Positions 9,187 to 18,426 of a stretch of 64,000 nt of DNA are shown here, in pieces. The position numbers and the translations under genes are program-made. Position 1 is the first letter of the stretch; every line of letters begins with the position of its first letter. The DNA comes from Fulvivirga imtechensis AK7 (GTDB lineage: Bacteria > Bacteroidota > Bacteroidia > Cytophagales > Cyclobacteriaceae): contig NZ_AMZN01000043.1 in assembly GCF_000331535.1 (NCBI RefSeq), positions 41,932 to 105,931 of the forward strand, in the 5' to 3' direction. The notes beneath the pieces were generated by a model. It was not told the origin of the DNA and ran no database searches. It saw only the letters and a program-made list of their open reading frames with translations.

Positions 9187-9741
9187 TTAAACTTCAGCAG
9201 CTTCTACCAGGGCAACCTGAGGAAAATCCACCACTACTCCGGTTGCATTATTGAAATAGTTAGTGAAGATATTCAATGCCGTATGAGCAATGATCTCCGT
9301 TACTTCGGCATCGCTGAAACCGGCATCTTTTACCACAAGAATATCATCGTAGCTTACCTTTCCCTTCTTTTCAATCAGTGTTCTTGAAAATTTCAGTGCT
9401 GCCTCTGTTTTAGGATCACTGGCTTTACCCTCTCTTGCCGCGGCTATTGATTCGCTGTCCAGTTTGATTAATTTTTCGCCAATGTAGCTGTGTGCAGCAT
9501 TACAATACTCGCAGCCATTTGTGTTGGCTACTGTAAGCGCAATCAGTTCTCCCAATTTTGCTCCGATGGCGCTGCTTCCCAGCGCTCCACTGAAGGAAAG
9601 GTATCCATTCAATACCGCGGGAGAATTTCCCATGGTACGCATCATATTAGGCACAATGCCCAGTTTTGCCTCTACAGCATTAAAAAGTTCTTTTGATTTT
9701 CCTGAGGTAGTATCAGGGTTAAGCGCTGCTATTCTTTGCAT
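9187..9741 (-). CDS. Carboxymuconolactone decarboxylase/AhpD-like peroxidase-related protein
   Basis: A 184-residue all-helical AhpD-fold protein. The redox motif C77-E-Y-C80 followed by H84 (CEYCNAAH) is intact, so a thiol-based peroxidase or reductase function is likely rather than lactone decarboxylation. It is the first gene of a minus-strand group (this gene, YHS protein, NTF2-like, AraC). No clear promoter element was seen upstream. Confidence 0.88.
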   Translation of the reverse strand: MQRIAALNPDTTSGKSKELFNAVEAKLGIVPNMMRTMGNSPAVLNGYLSFSGALGSSAIGAKLGELIALTVANTNGCEYCNAAHSYIGEKLIKLDSESIAAAREGKASDPKTEAALKFSRTLIEKKGKVSYDDILVVKDAGFSDAEVTEIIAHTALNIFTNYFNNATGVVVDFPQVALVEAAEV

Positions 9742-10188
9742 GATCTTTAATAATTTAAATTTTATGTCAAAATCGACTTTACAAAGCTGCGGCTACTGTA
9801 CTGTCTATGAAATGGATGATTATGGACAATGGATGGACGATTTTTTCGCCTTGGTTCGCTCGAATAGCAATTGATTTTTCCGTTCTGCAACAGAAGCGAT
9901 ATGAAAAAAAAGCGCATTGAGGAAATCATATCTCAATGGGTTAGCATCTTTTATTAAGCTGGTATTGGTAACCTTGGATCAATTCCGGTCACTAAACATA
10001 ACCAATGGTAAATATCCAGGTCTTGCCCAGGAGGTAAGCAATGCGATAAGTTGAGGTCTTAATAACCTCACTCAGGCTGGTTATGGGTCGCGCTAAGATC
10101 AAAGAGTTGGTTTAGGAAGAAGGTTTTAACTTCTTCAGGTCATCGGTTGGATTCAGGGCCATCCGGTGGCCATACATTCATGTACAGC
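9742..10188. other. 447-bp gap with one doubtful small frame
   Basis: No recognisable gene. A 36-codon frame at 9764-9874 (+) reads with an acidic, Trp/Tyr-containing sequence and two cysteines in SCGYC, but it has no homologue I recognise, no ribosome binding site and no conserved neighbour; treat as unsupported. No strong hairpin or repeat was found. Confidence 0.3.
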
Positions 10189-10506
10189 TCAATTTATTGC
10201 CTCAAATTCAGAGAAAAGCTCATGGAACTCATCAATGTTTACCGGTTTTTCAAACTCACAAACCTCATAGAATCGCTCCCATAATTTCTGCACAGCCGGA
10301 TTGCCATGGGCCTGTTCAATAGCTTCTGCCGATTTCCACTCAAACACCTCAATGACTGATCCGTCAGCGGCTTGCATTACGATAGGCTCGCGATCGGTTA
10401 TCAGATCTTCTTTTGCCAGCACGGGAATGTGGTCTTTAATAACTTCTTTGAGCGCCTGCTCTTTCCCCTCCTTTGCCCTGTAGGCTACAACTACTATTTT
10501 TCCCAT
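10189..10506 (-). CDS. Antibiotic biosynthesis monooxygenase (ABM)-domain protein
   Basis: A 105-residue dimeric alpha+beta-barrel protein of the ABM/quinol monooxygenase type. It starts with a VVAYRAKEGKEQAL strand-helix unit and contains FEWKSAEAIEQAHGNPAVQKLW, the usual helix before the last strand. It stands alone on the minus strand. Substrate is not predictable; members oxidise small phenolics or quinols, or act as stress proteins. Confidence 0.82.
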   Translation of the reverse strand: MGKIVVVAYRAKEGKEQALKEVIKDHIPVLAKEDLITDREPIVMQAADGSVIEVFEWKSAEAIEQAHGNPAVQKLWERFYEVCEFEKPVNIDEFHELFSEFEAIN

Positions 10507-10553
10507 AGGTCGTCAATTGTTGGTTTCTTCCGTTAAATATACAGATTATATTT

Positions 10554-10567
10554 AGTATTGAGTATTG
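10554..10567. repeat. Short heptamer pair AGTATTG
   Basis: Two exact AGTATTG units, followed at 10578 by GAAGATC and GAAGTCA, again 7 bp each. It lies in the 10507-10724 gap, which otherwise holds no gene. Confidence 0.5.
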
Positions 10568-10724
10568 AGAATAGCTCGAAGATCGAAGTCAAAAGTCAGT
10601 TGTGTATCCACTGCCGGGTTGGTTAGGGACGGTTTTCTGCAGCTTGAAGCCACCCTGAGGCTATCATTTTGTCTACCTGAAAAGACCGCATGAAGGCATT
10701 TGCTGCTCCCTTTATTACTGATAA

Positions 10725-10871
10725 TTAGTGATTGTAAGAAAACTCTAGGTGGCTTTAAGAAAACGTCAAGGTCAAGGCTTGCGAAGTGCCAAAAAGCGGA
10801 GCGTACTGGGGTACGAGAGCATTTTTGGGGCAAGCGCAACGCAGACATTGGCGTTTTCTTAGAGACACTAA
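10725..10871 (+). mobile_element. MITE-like palindromic element A, copy 1
   Basis: 147 bp, the same length as copies at 55140, 59448 and 63467. The ends are imperfect inverted repeats: TTAGTG..TGTAAGAAAAC on the left against the complement of GTTTTCTTAGAGACACTAA on the right. The centre is a second palindrome, CCAAAAA...CGTACT / GGTACG...TTTTTGG. It contains an open frame with the recurrent peptide REHFWGKRNADIGVF. It has no transposase, so it would depend on one elsewhere. Confidence 0.75.
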
Positions 10872-10931
10872 TTAAATATTTCGCTAACAATTCCCCTTGG
10901 TTTACGGTTTAGAAGAAGAACAAAAATTGTG

Positions 10932-13900
10932 ATGAAGTTGAGTAAAGTGAACTCTGTTGAATACATCGTGGCTATCGGTGCTTCAGCAGGAGGATTGACT
11001 CCGCTACAAGAGTTGGTGGACTCATTGCCTGAAAATATTGACAATACGGCTATAATTGTTGCACAACATCTTAGCCCTGAATATAAGAGTATGCTGGCTG
11101 AAATTATCAGCCGTAAGACCCTGCTTCCGGCTACCGCCATCACCGATGGGGTGGAGCTGGAACCCAACCACATTTATGTAACGCCACCGAATTGTGATGC
11201 CATCGTGAAAGGGCGGCACCTCGAAATTATGGAGTCGTCTGCTGGCGGACCGCGTCCTAATATAGACAGGCTCTTTAAATCCATGGCCCGGGAATATGGT
11301 AAAAGGGCCGTAGGAGTTGTTCTGTCAGGAACAGGGAAAGACGGAAGTAAGGGTATCATAGAACTGCGAAAGGCCGGAGGCCTGACTTTATGCCAGGATC
11401 TTGAGAGTTGCAAATATACAGGAATGCCTCATGCTGCCATTAGCACTGGTATGGTAGATCTGGTTTTATCGCCCCGCGAGATCGGTGAAAATTTGGTTTC
11501 GATGATTTACAACCGGGCTGATATTATCTCTAGCGAAGAAAAAGTGCACGACAATGAAGAACATTATGGATCCAGCGATGATATCAATACCATTCTGGAC
11601 CTCCTTGAGGCAAAAATGGGCACAGACTTTTCCAATTATAAAGAGTCTACCATCATACGGAGGTTGGAAAAACGGCTGCACGATAAAAAATTCAACTCAG
11701 TTGAGGCATATCTTAAGTATATCAGAAATAATGACGATGAACTTGAAGAGTTCTTTAAATACCTTCTTATAGGCGTCACATCCTTTTTTAGAGATACCGA
11801 AGCATTTGATGCACTAAAATTAGAGCTTAAGGAGCTTATTAAACAGAAGCCGGGGCGTTCCAAACTAAGGGTGTGGGTGCCCGGATGCGCTACAGGTGAA
11901 GAAAGTGTGAGCATTGCTATACTGATCAATGAGCTAATCGCAGAGACCGGCCGCTACGATATTAAGGCACAGATATTTGCCACTGACATTAATATCAGGG
12001 CTTTAAAAGTGGCGCGAATGGGCATTTATAGTAAGGATAAGGTCGAGGTAATCCCAAAAGAACTGGTACAAAAATATTTCGATAAGAATGATAAGGAATA
12101 CGAGGTATCTCGTGACCTGAAGCAAACGATCCTTTATACCAAGCATGACCTAACCAGCAATCCGCCCTTTTTACGACTGGATATGATCAGTTGTCGCAAT
12201 CTCTTTATTTATTTTAATCAACGGCTTCAAAATCATATTTTTCCCATTTTTCAATATTCCCTGTTACCCGGCGGTATTTTATTTCTGGGAAAATCAGAAA
12301 CCGTTGGTCACTATAAGAATATTTTCAGCACTTTAAATGCCAAGTATCGCATCTTCTCCAGGAAAGACAGAGGCCCTTTAAAACCTTTGAGACTTCCGGC
12401 TACCAAGCCATTGGTAATGGATAAGAAGGTGCCTTCCAAACTTAACCTAAAGAATGAGTCGCTATCCATCCATGAGATGGTCAAGGAAACACTCTACAAT
12501 ACATTTGAATATCCATATGTAGTAATAGACGAGAACCTTGATATTGTGGAAGTTTCAGGCGATACAAATAGTTTTCTGAAGATTAAATCAGGCCTGGCAA
12601 ATATGAACCTGCTGAGGTTAATAGTGGAAGACCTGCAAATTGAGGTTCGGGCACTGGTAATGCAGGCAATAAAATCCATGAAAATTGAGCAGGGGGGGAT
12701 AAGACGATATGAAGACAAGGGGGAGAGCCATTTGGTAAGGATAATGGTAAAACCATTGATCTATGCAAAACCGGGTCATCCCTATTTTATGGTTATATTC
12801 GAATCTTTAGATGCTGTGGAACCATTTTTTATTGGAAATGATGCGGATAACAAGACTTTGATCGAGTCTCAGCGTAACCAGGAACTGGAATATGAGCTCA
12901 TCAGCAATAAGCAACACATGAATACATTGGTGGAGGAGTTGGAAACTACAAACGAAGAGCTTCAGGCGCTTAACGAGGAGCTGCAATCATCCAATGAAGA
13001 ACTCCAGGCATCCAATGAAGAACTTGAAACTTCCAATGAAGAGCTTCAGGCTACCAATGAGGAATTAGAAAATGCATATGTTGATCTGAGGCTCACCACC
13101 CAAAAGCTTTCGAGGCAAAAGCAGATGTGGGAAAAGCTCTCTGTTACATCACCAGATCATATTGCAGTTTTGAGGGGAGAGGATTTTATATTTGAATTTG
13201 TCAATCCGGCATATCAGGCATTATTTCCTAAACGTGAGCTGGAAGGCCATTCGGTGACCAGTGTTATGCCGGAGCTTGCCGCCCAGGGTTTTATTGACCT
13301 GCTCAGCGAAGTGCGGAGTAGCGGTAAACCTTTTCATGAGACAGAGGCAACTGTCACCATGGATTATGATGGTAGCGGAAATGAAAAAACCCGGTATTTT
13401 AATTTTACATATGCTCCTTTGAAGTATTCAGACGAAGATGATCCGGACATAATTATTTACGCTGTTGACGTTACTGAACATGTCAGGGATAGAAAAAAAG
13501 CCGAGAACAGTGCGCAATTTTTCAGCACTCTGGCGGAGTCTATGGCCCAGAAGATATGGACTGTTGATCCTGAAGGCTTTATTTCCTATATCAACCAGAC
13601 GATGAGATCATACCTTTGTTATGAGGGCGAAGTTAAAGATCTGGAGCTTTCGGAGTATGTTCATGAAGATGATATCCAATCTGATGCTGTGGGTGGGATC
13701 GAGGCCCTGAATGCAAAAGAAGAACACCGTAAGCAATACAGGTTGCGTGATAGTCAGGGTGTTTATCGCTGGCACCTGATAAGGAATTCGCCACTGATTA
13801 ACGAAAAAGGAGATCTCGTAGTGTGGATATGCACTGCGACAGACATTCACGAGCAGAAGACGATTGAAGAGAAAAAAGATGAGTTTATGAGTATTGCAAG

Positions 13901-14543
13901 TCATGAACTTAAAACTCCTCTCACCACAGTAAAGGCATACATTGAACTTTTGGAGGAAGTATTAAAAGAAAGCGATGTCGAAACGGCCAGGCTGTATACT
14001 CAGAAGGCTTCCGCAGGCTTGCAAAGGATCAACTCCCTTGTTTCAGACCTCCTGGACGTAACCAGGATACAAACCGGCAAGCTTAAATTCAGTATCTCGA
14101 AACTCGATTTTGATAAGCTTGTGGCACAGGCGGTCGATAATGCCCGCCCGCTGACCAATAATCACGAAATAATCTTTGAAGGAAAAGCAAATGCACAAAT
14201 TGAAGGAGATGCAAATCGGCTGGAGCAGGTGATGGTTAATCTGATCGGGAATGCTATCAAATATTCGAACGGTGCAGATAAGGTGCTGATCAACACTTAC
14301 AGGGAAAACGGACATGCTGTTTTTGAAGTTGTTGACTTTGGACCAGGTATTCAGCCACAATATCGCTCCAAAATATTTGAACGTTTTTATCGCTTAAACC
14401 AAAGCCACGACTATACTTCCGGTTTGGGAATTGGGTTATATATCTCGAAGCAAATAATCAGCCAACACAAGGGCGAAATAGGGGTCACAGACCATGAAAA
14501 TCCCGGGAGTAAGTTTTATGTAAAATTACCTATTTTGAAATGA
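10932..14543 (+). CDS. CheB-CheR-PAS hybrid sensor histidine kinase
   Basis: About 1203 residues. Domains in order: CheB methylesterase (roughly 10-190, IGASAGG, AQHLSP and GTGKDGSKG), CheR methyltransferase (about 224-490, SAM-binding VPGCATGEES near 315), a coiled coil of near-perfect NEELQ-type repeats (about 665-720), two PAS domains (about 740-850 and 865-975), HisKA with H991 in ASHELKTPL, and HATPase_c (NLIGNAIKYSN; GLGIGLYIS). No receptor or membrane segment is visible, so it is probably cytosolic. Its stop overlaps the next gene's start by 4 bp, making that receiver its likely partner. ATG 10932 is preferred to GTG 10929. Confidence 0.92.
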   Translation: MKLSKVNSVEYIVAIGASAGGLTPLQELVDSLPENIDNTAIIVAQHLSPEYKSMLAEIISRKTLLPATAITDGVELEPNHIYVTPPNCDAIVKGRHLEIMESSAGGPRPNIDRLFKSMAREYGKRAVGVVLSGTGKDGSKGIIELRKAGGLTLCQDLESCKYTGMPHAAISTGMVDLVLSPREIGENLVSMIYNRADIISSEEKVHDNEEHYGSSDDINTILDLLEAKMGTDFSNYKESTIIRRLEKRLHDKKFNSVEAYLKYIRNNDDELEEFFKYLLIGVTSFFRDTEAFDALKLELKELIKQKPGRSKLRVWVPGCATGEESVSIAILINELIAETGRYDIKAQIFATDINIRALKVARMGIYSKDKVEVIPKELVQKYFDKNDKEYEVSRDLKQTILYTKHDLTSNPPFLRLDMISCRNLFIYFNQRLQNHIFPIFQYSLLPGGILFLGKSETVGHYKNIFSTLNAKYRIFSRKDRGPLKPLRLPATKPLVMDKKVPSKLNLKNESLSIHEMVKETLYNTFEYPYVVIDENLDIVEVSGDTNSFLKIKSGLANMNLLRLIVEDLQIEVRALVMQAIKSMKIEQGGIRRYEDKGESHLVRIMVKPLIYAKPGHPYFMVIFESLDAVEPFFIGNDADNKTLIESQRNQELEYELISNKQHMNTLVEELETTNEELQALNEELQSSNEELQASNEELETSNEELQATNEELENAYVDLRLTTQKLSRQKQMWEKLSVTSPDHIAVLRGEDFIFEFVNPAYQALFPKRELEGHSVTSVMPELAAQGFIDLLSEVRSSGKPFHETEATVTMDYDGSGNEKTRYFNFTYAPLKYSDEDDPDIIIYAVDVTEHVRDRKKAENSAQFFSTLAESMAQKIWTVDPEGFISYINQTMRSYLCYEGEVKDLELSEYVHEDDIQSDAVGGIEALNAKEEHRKQYRLRDSQGVYRWHLIRNSPLINEKGDLVVWICTATDIHEQKTIEEKKDEFMSIASHELKTPLTTVKAYIELLEEVLKESDVETARLYTQKASAGLQRINSLVSDLLDVTRIQTGKLKFSISKLDFDKLVAQAVDNARPLTNNHEIIFEGKANAQIEGDANRLEQVMVNLIGNAIKYSNGADKVLINTYRENGHAVFEVVDFGPGIQPQYRSKIFERFYRLNQSHDYTSGLGIGLYISKQIISQHKGEIGVTDHENPGSKFYVKLPILK

Positions 14544-14899
14544 AGAAGACAATCTTGATTTGTGATGATGATAAGGACATACTCGAACTTTGTACTTTCA
14601 TTCTGATAAAGAATTATCATATAAAAACCGCTCCTGAGATTAGCAGCGCCAGACATTTGATAGCTGAACAACAGCCCGATCTGGTGCTTATGGATCTGTG
14701 GATACCAAAGATAGGAGGTGAAGCGGCCCTGTCAGAGCTAAAAAAAAGCCCAGATACGGCTTCAATACCTATAATTTTATTTTCAGCCAATGAAAAAATC
14801 AAAACCATAGCTTCAGACCTCAATGCAGACGGCTATATCAAAAAGCCCTTTTCTGTTCAATACCTCAAGAGTTATATCAGCGAAAAAATTGGATCTTAA
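14540..14899 (+). CDS. Single-domain response regulator
   Basis: A 119-residue stand-alone receiver. D52 (LVLMDLWIP) is the phospho-acceptor, DDD at 9-11 binds Mg2+, and the conserved Lys is in YIKKPF. It has no output domain. Its ATG overlaps the TGA of the hybrid kinase, so the pair is translationally coupled and very likely a cognate phosphorelay. Confidence 0.93.
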   Translation: MKKTILICDDDKDILELCTFILIKNYHIKTAPEISSARHLIAEQQPDLVLMDLWIPKIGGEAALSELKKSPDTASIPIILFSANEKIKTIASDLNADGYIKKPFSVQYLKSYISEKIGS

Positions 14900-15103
14900 A
14901 ACCTTGTATCTGCTGATGTTGAAATAATTGCGCATTATGTGTACTAATGGAAGCTTTGATTCCTGATAAAACCCGCTATTTGTCTCTTAATCAATATGGT
15001 ATATCATTTGAAGGGTCACTTTATAAGGCATGATCTACGTGTTCATGTTTTATCAACCCACAACGCACAAGGTCATGCGATCTTGTAAATTAAATGATGT
15101 ACC

Positions 15104-16543
15104 ATGAATTTGCGCTATATAACTTATCCGCTTTTAGTACTCGTATTATTGCTGCTGAAGTCTTGCGCTACCAATCCTGTTACAGGTAAAAAGGACTTTA
15201 TGCTACTTTCTACACAGCAGGAGATAGCAATGGGCAGAGAGGCAGATCCCGATATTGTACAGTTTTTTGGACTTTATGAGTCACCACAGCTTCAACGGTT
15301 TATTGATCAGAAAGGCCAGGAGATGGTGAAAATATCGCATAGAAATGAGCTGGAATATGAATTTAAGATAGTTGACTCACCCGTTATCAATGCCTTTGCT
15401 GTACCGGGTGGATATGTTTATTTTACAAGAGGCATCATGGCTCATTTCAACAATGAAGCAGAGTTTGCGGGGGTATTGGGTCATGAGATCGGGCACATAG
15501 CTGCTCGCCATTCTGCAAAACAATATAGCAAAGCGATGGCTGCCCAACTGGGACTGGCAGTGGGATCTATAGCTTCTGAAAAATTTCGACAGTTTGCCGA
15601 TGTTGCACAAACAGGGGTCGGACTATTATTCCTGAAGTTTGGCAGGGATGCTGAACGGCAATCCGATAAGCTTGGCGTGGAGTATTCTACCAAAATAGGT
15701 TATGACGCACACGAAATGGCTGGCTTCTTCAATACTTTACAGCGTAAGCAGGAACAATCAGGCCAGGAAAGCATACCTGATTTTTTGTCTACGCACCCAA
15801 ATCCACAGGATAGGTTTAAAACCGTTAATCAACTGGCAACTCAATGGCAGAAAAAACTGAATATAACTAATCCGGCCGAAAACAGGGATAGCTACCTTCG
15901 GATGATCGATGGTATCGTATATGGTGAAGACCCCAGGCAGGGTTATGTTGAGAACAATGTTTTTTATCATCCTGTAATGAAGTTTCAGTACCCCATCCCT
16001 CGGGGTTGGAACATTCAAAATACTCCACAGCAGGTACAAATGGCACCTGATAACGGAGAAGCATTGATGATGCTGACACTATCTGGTGAGCGCACACTTG
16101 AGGCTGCTGCAGAGGCAGTTCTGAAAAACTATCAATTGAGCCTGGTCGAATCCAATAAAGTAAATGTCAATGGTTTTCCGGCAATAGTCATGGTGGCGGA
16201 TCAGCAGCAGGACCAAACCATTCGCACCTTAACATATGTTATCGAAGACGATGACAGGATCTATAATTTTATTGGGGTAACACTCCTCAATAACTTCAGT
16301 AGTTACAGTTCCACTTTCAGGGCAACAATGGGAGAGTTTAGCAGGCTGACTGATCGTTCTAAAATAGATGTGGAACCTGCAAGGATAAGGATAAAGACCG
16401 TTAATCAAACCGGGACGTTAGAAGATGCGTTGAAACAATTAGGTGCCGGTAACAACCAGATGAATGAATTGGCAGTACTCAATGGTATGGAGTTAAATGA
16501 TCGTGTCACTCAGGGCATGCTTATTAAGGTCATTGAAAAATAA
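15104..16543 (+). CDS. M48-family zinc metalloprotease, lipoprotein
   Basis: A 479-residue periplasmic protease. The N-terminus is a lipoprotein signal ending in LLLKSC. The HEXXH zinc motif is H127-E-I-G-H131 in LGHEIGHIAARHS, with the third ligand Glu expected in DAERQSDKLG. After the peptidase domain (to about 260) follows a long extension, ending with a LysM-like segment (about 430-479, TLEDALKQLGAG...QGMLIKVI). This resembles BepA-like proteases, which survey outer-membrane assembly; the exact role is inferred. The gene is monocistronic and convergent with the next. Confidence 0.9.
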   Translation: MNLRYITYPLLVLVLLLLKSCATNPVTGKKDFMLLSTQQEIAMGREADPDIVQFFGLYESPQLQRFIDQKGQEMVKISHRNELEYEFKIVDSPVINAFAVPGGYVYFTRGIMAHFNNEAEFAGVLGHEIGHIAARHSAKQYSKAMAAQLGLAVGSIASEKFRQFADVAQTGVGLLFLKFGRDAERQSDKLGVEYSTKIGYDAHEMAGFFNTLQRKQEQSGQESIPDFLSTHPNPQDRFKTVNQLATQWQKKLNITNPAENRDSYLRMIDGIVYGEDPRQGYVENNVFYHPVMKFQYPIPRGWNIQNTPQQVQMAPDNGEALMMLTLSGERTLEAAAEAVLKNYQLSLVESNKVNVNGFPAIVMVADQQQDQTIRTLTYVIEDDDRIYNFIGVTLLNNFSSYSSTFRATMGEFSRLTDRSKIDVEPARIRIKTVNQTGTLEDALKQLGAGNNQMNELAVLNGMELNDRVTQGMLIKVIEK

Positions 16544-16548
16544 TGTTG

Positions 16549-16604
16549 TCAGGTGAGGTTTCCATGTTCGAGTATCACAGGTTAGTTTGGAAACCTTCAC
16601 CTGA
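16549..16604. terminator. Bidirectional hairpin between convergent genes
   Basis: A stem of 16-17 bp with one bulged base: TCAGGTGAGGTTTCCA (16549-16564) pairs with TGGAAACCTTCACCTGA (16588-16604). It lies 6 bp after the M48 stop and 22 bp before the stop of the convergent 4Fe-4S protein gene. Confidence 0.65.
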
Positions 16605-16626
16605 TTAACTATTCATGGAGCTACAC

Positions 16627-18417
16627 CTATGATCTTATCGTAGCACTGTCATTGCCGATAAGGATGGGTTCGCCAAACCTTCCCTTTGGATCTTTATTCT
16701 CAAGCTTGAGAACACCTCTGGGACACACCGATGAGCATACACCACAACCAACACATGATGCACGAATAATATTTTGACCTCTTTGCGCATACCACCGCAC
16801 ATCGATACCCATTTCGCAATATGTAGAGCAATTGCCGCAACTGATGCACTGGCCACCATTTGTTGTGATCCTGAATCGTGATTTAAAGCGCTGGACAATA
16901 CCCAAATAAGCAGCTAACGGACAACCAAACCTGCACCACACCCGGTTACCCATAAAAGGATAAAAACCAACCCCAACCACTCCGGCAAAGGCGGCCCCGA
17001 TTAGAAATCCATATACGGAACGAATGTCATAGGTGTTGATGCCCAGCAGCATGCTACTGCCCGTGAAGTAGGTGTACAACACTCCAATGGTCATTATCAC
17101 GGAAAATACCAGTATGCCATGTACCATCCATCTTTCGATTTGCCAGGCTTTTAGTGACTTATCGGATAACTGGCGATATGGGTCACCTAAAGTTTCTGCC
17201 AGGCCACCACACCCGCATACCCAGGAGCAATACCAGCGCTTGCCGTAGAAATAGGTGATCACAGGCACCCCGATGATAATGAGAATAATTCCCCAGACGA
17301 GCATGGCGATGCCGATTGTGCCGCTACTGGTTAGCGTGCTAAGATTATAGTCGAAGAAAAAAGTATAATTTAGCGGCCAGATATTTTTCAGGTCCATGCT
17401 CGGTTGGTTGAGGCGGATCAGTATTTCGGGTATCAGGAAAGCAAAGGCCACCTGAAAAAATATGACAGACAACGTTCTGATAATATGATATTTACTGTGC
17501 CTGTATTTGATGATCATCCTTACGCCCATTACGCCAATTGCCAGCGTGTAAAGAAAACCGTAGAAGAACCATTGGCTGGCCTCATGGCCGTTAAGCACTT
17601 TACTTATCGGATCAACCAGGAGCATCCAGCTTGTCATGTATTCAGGATACCAGTATAGTATTACATAAAAGCCAATAAGTAGCGTTCCGGTAATATATCC
17701 TATCCACCCTCTGCCTGTGTTGGCGCTATGAAATACATGATCATTTTTGATGCCGGGTAAAAGCTTCAACTTTGGCAATATGAAAATAAGCGCCCCAAGT
17801 ATACCCAGCCCAATAGTGAGAACAAGCCATAATGTGGTGTTTTCAGAAACAGGCCCAAAACTGGAATGGCGGGTGAGCGCCAGTTTAAGCGCCTTGATCT
17901 TATAATCGCTAAACCCCTGATCATTAATAATACTGGTGTTAATGTTTTGGCGCGTATTTTCAAGCTGCTCTCTCAGGCCTTGTTCACTCTCATATTGTCG
18001 CTCATTCATCCAACTTGTATAATCCTTCAGTTTTCGAGCCTTAAACCGGCCTGTTTCTGTGGTATCGAAGGCATTAGTGATCTTTTCATTACTATATTGT
18101 ATGTCCTGACCGGGGAATTGAGAGATCACATTGCCGATATCCATATCTGTTATTTCGAATTTTGAACTGATGTGCTGGTTTTCCCTTTCAAGATACTCTT
18201 CGATATTTTCATTAAAGGTATAGCCTGACTGGTACGCAATACCTTTCATGGGAGACAGCGCTGTGCCGAGCATTTTGCGCTCTGAAGGATCAGTTACAGC
18301 CCGCTCCAAAGCTGCGTCTGTGAGTCGATACTTGTTTAAAAATAATAACACTATAAGCAGGGCTGAAGAAATAATAAAAATGCCCATACCTGCTTTTTGA
18401 AATAGACTTGCTTTCAT
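16627..18417 (-). CDS. NosR/NapH-like polyferredoxin membrane protein
   Basis: A 596-residue inner-membrane electron carrier. An N-terminal helix (residues 10-28) precedes a periplasmic region of about 180 residues. Several membrane helices follow, with the paired motifs WYCSWVCGCGG and CRFGCPLAAY typical of NapH/NosR/CcoG proteins. Two C-terminal 4Fe-4S clusters are held by CISCGNCSTYCEM and CVGCGVCSSVCPRG. It begins 9 bp after the FAD oxidoreductase gene, so electrons probably pass from NAD(P)H through that flavoprotein into this protein. The terminal acceptor is not encoded here. The periplasmic region shows no FMN-attachment motif that I can identify. Confidence 0.88.
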   Translation of the reverse strand: MKASLFQKAGMGIFIISSALLIVLLFLNKYRLTDAALERAVTDPSERKMLGTALSPMKGIAYQSGYTFNENIEEYLERENQHISSKFEITDMDIGNVISQFPGQDIQYSNEKITNAFDTTETGRFKARKLKDYTSWMNERQYESEQGLREQLENTRQNINTSIINDQGFSDYKIKALKLALTRHSSFGPVSENTTLWLVLTIGLGILGALIFILPKLKLLPGIKNDHVFHSANTGRGWIGYITGTLLIGFYVILYWYPEYMTSWMLLVDPISKVLNGHEASQWFFYGFLYTLAIGVMGVRMIIKYRHSKYHIIRTLSVIFFQVAFAFLIPEILIRLNQPSMDLKNIWPLNYTFFFDYNLSTLTSSGTIGIAMLVWGIILIIIGVPVITYFYGKRWYCSWVCGCGGLAETLGDPYRQLSDKSLKAWQIERWMVHGILVFSVIMTIGVLYTYFTGSSMLLGINTYDIRSVYGFLIGAAFAGVVGVGFYPFMGNRVWCRFGCPLAAYLGIVQRFKSRFRITTNGGQCISCGNCSTYCEMGIDVRWYAQRGQNIIRASCVGCGVCSSVCPRGVLKLENKDPKGRFGEPILIGNDSATIRS

Positions 18418-18426
18418 AAGATCTTG

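Noticed and set aside
9764..9874. 36-codon small protein gene
   Set aside because: No recognised homologue, no ribosome binding site and no supporting context; mentioned only in the gap description.
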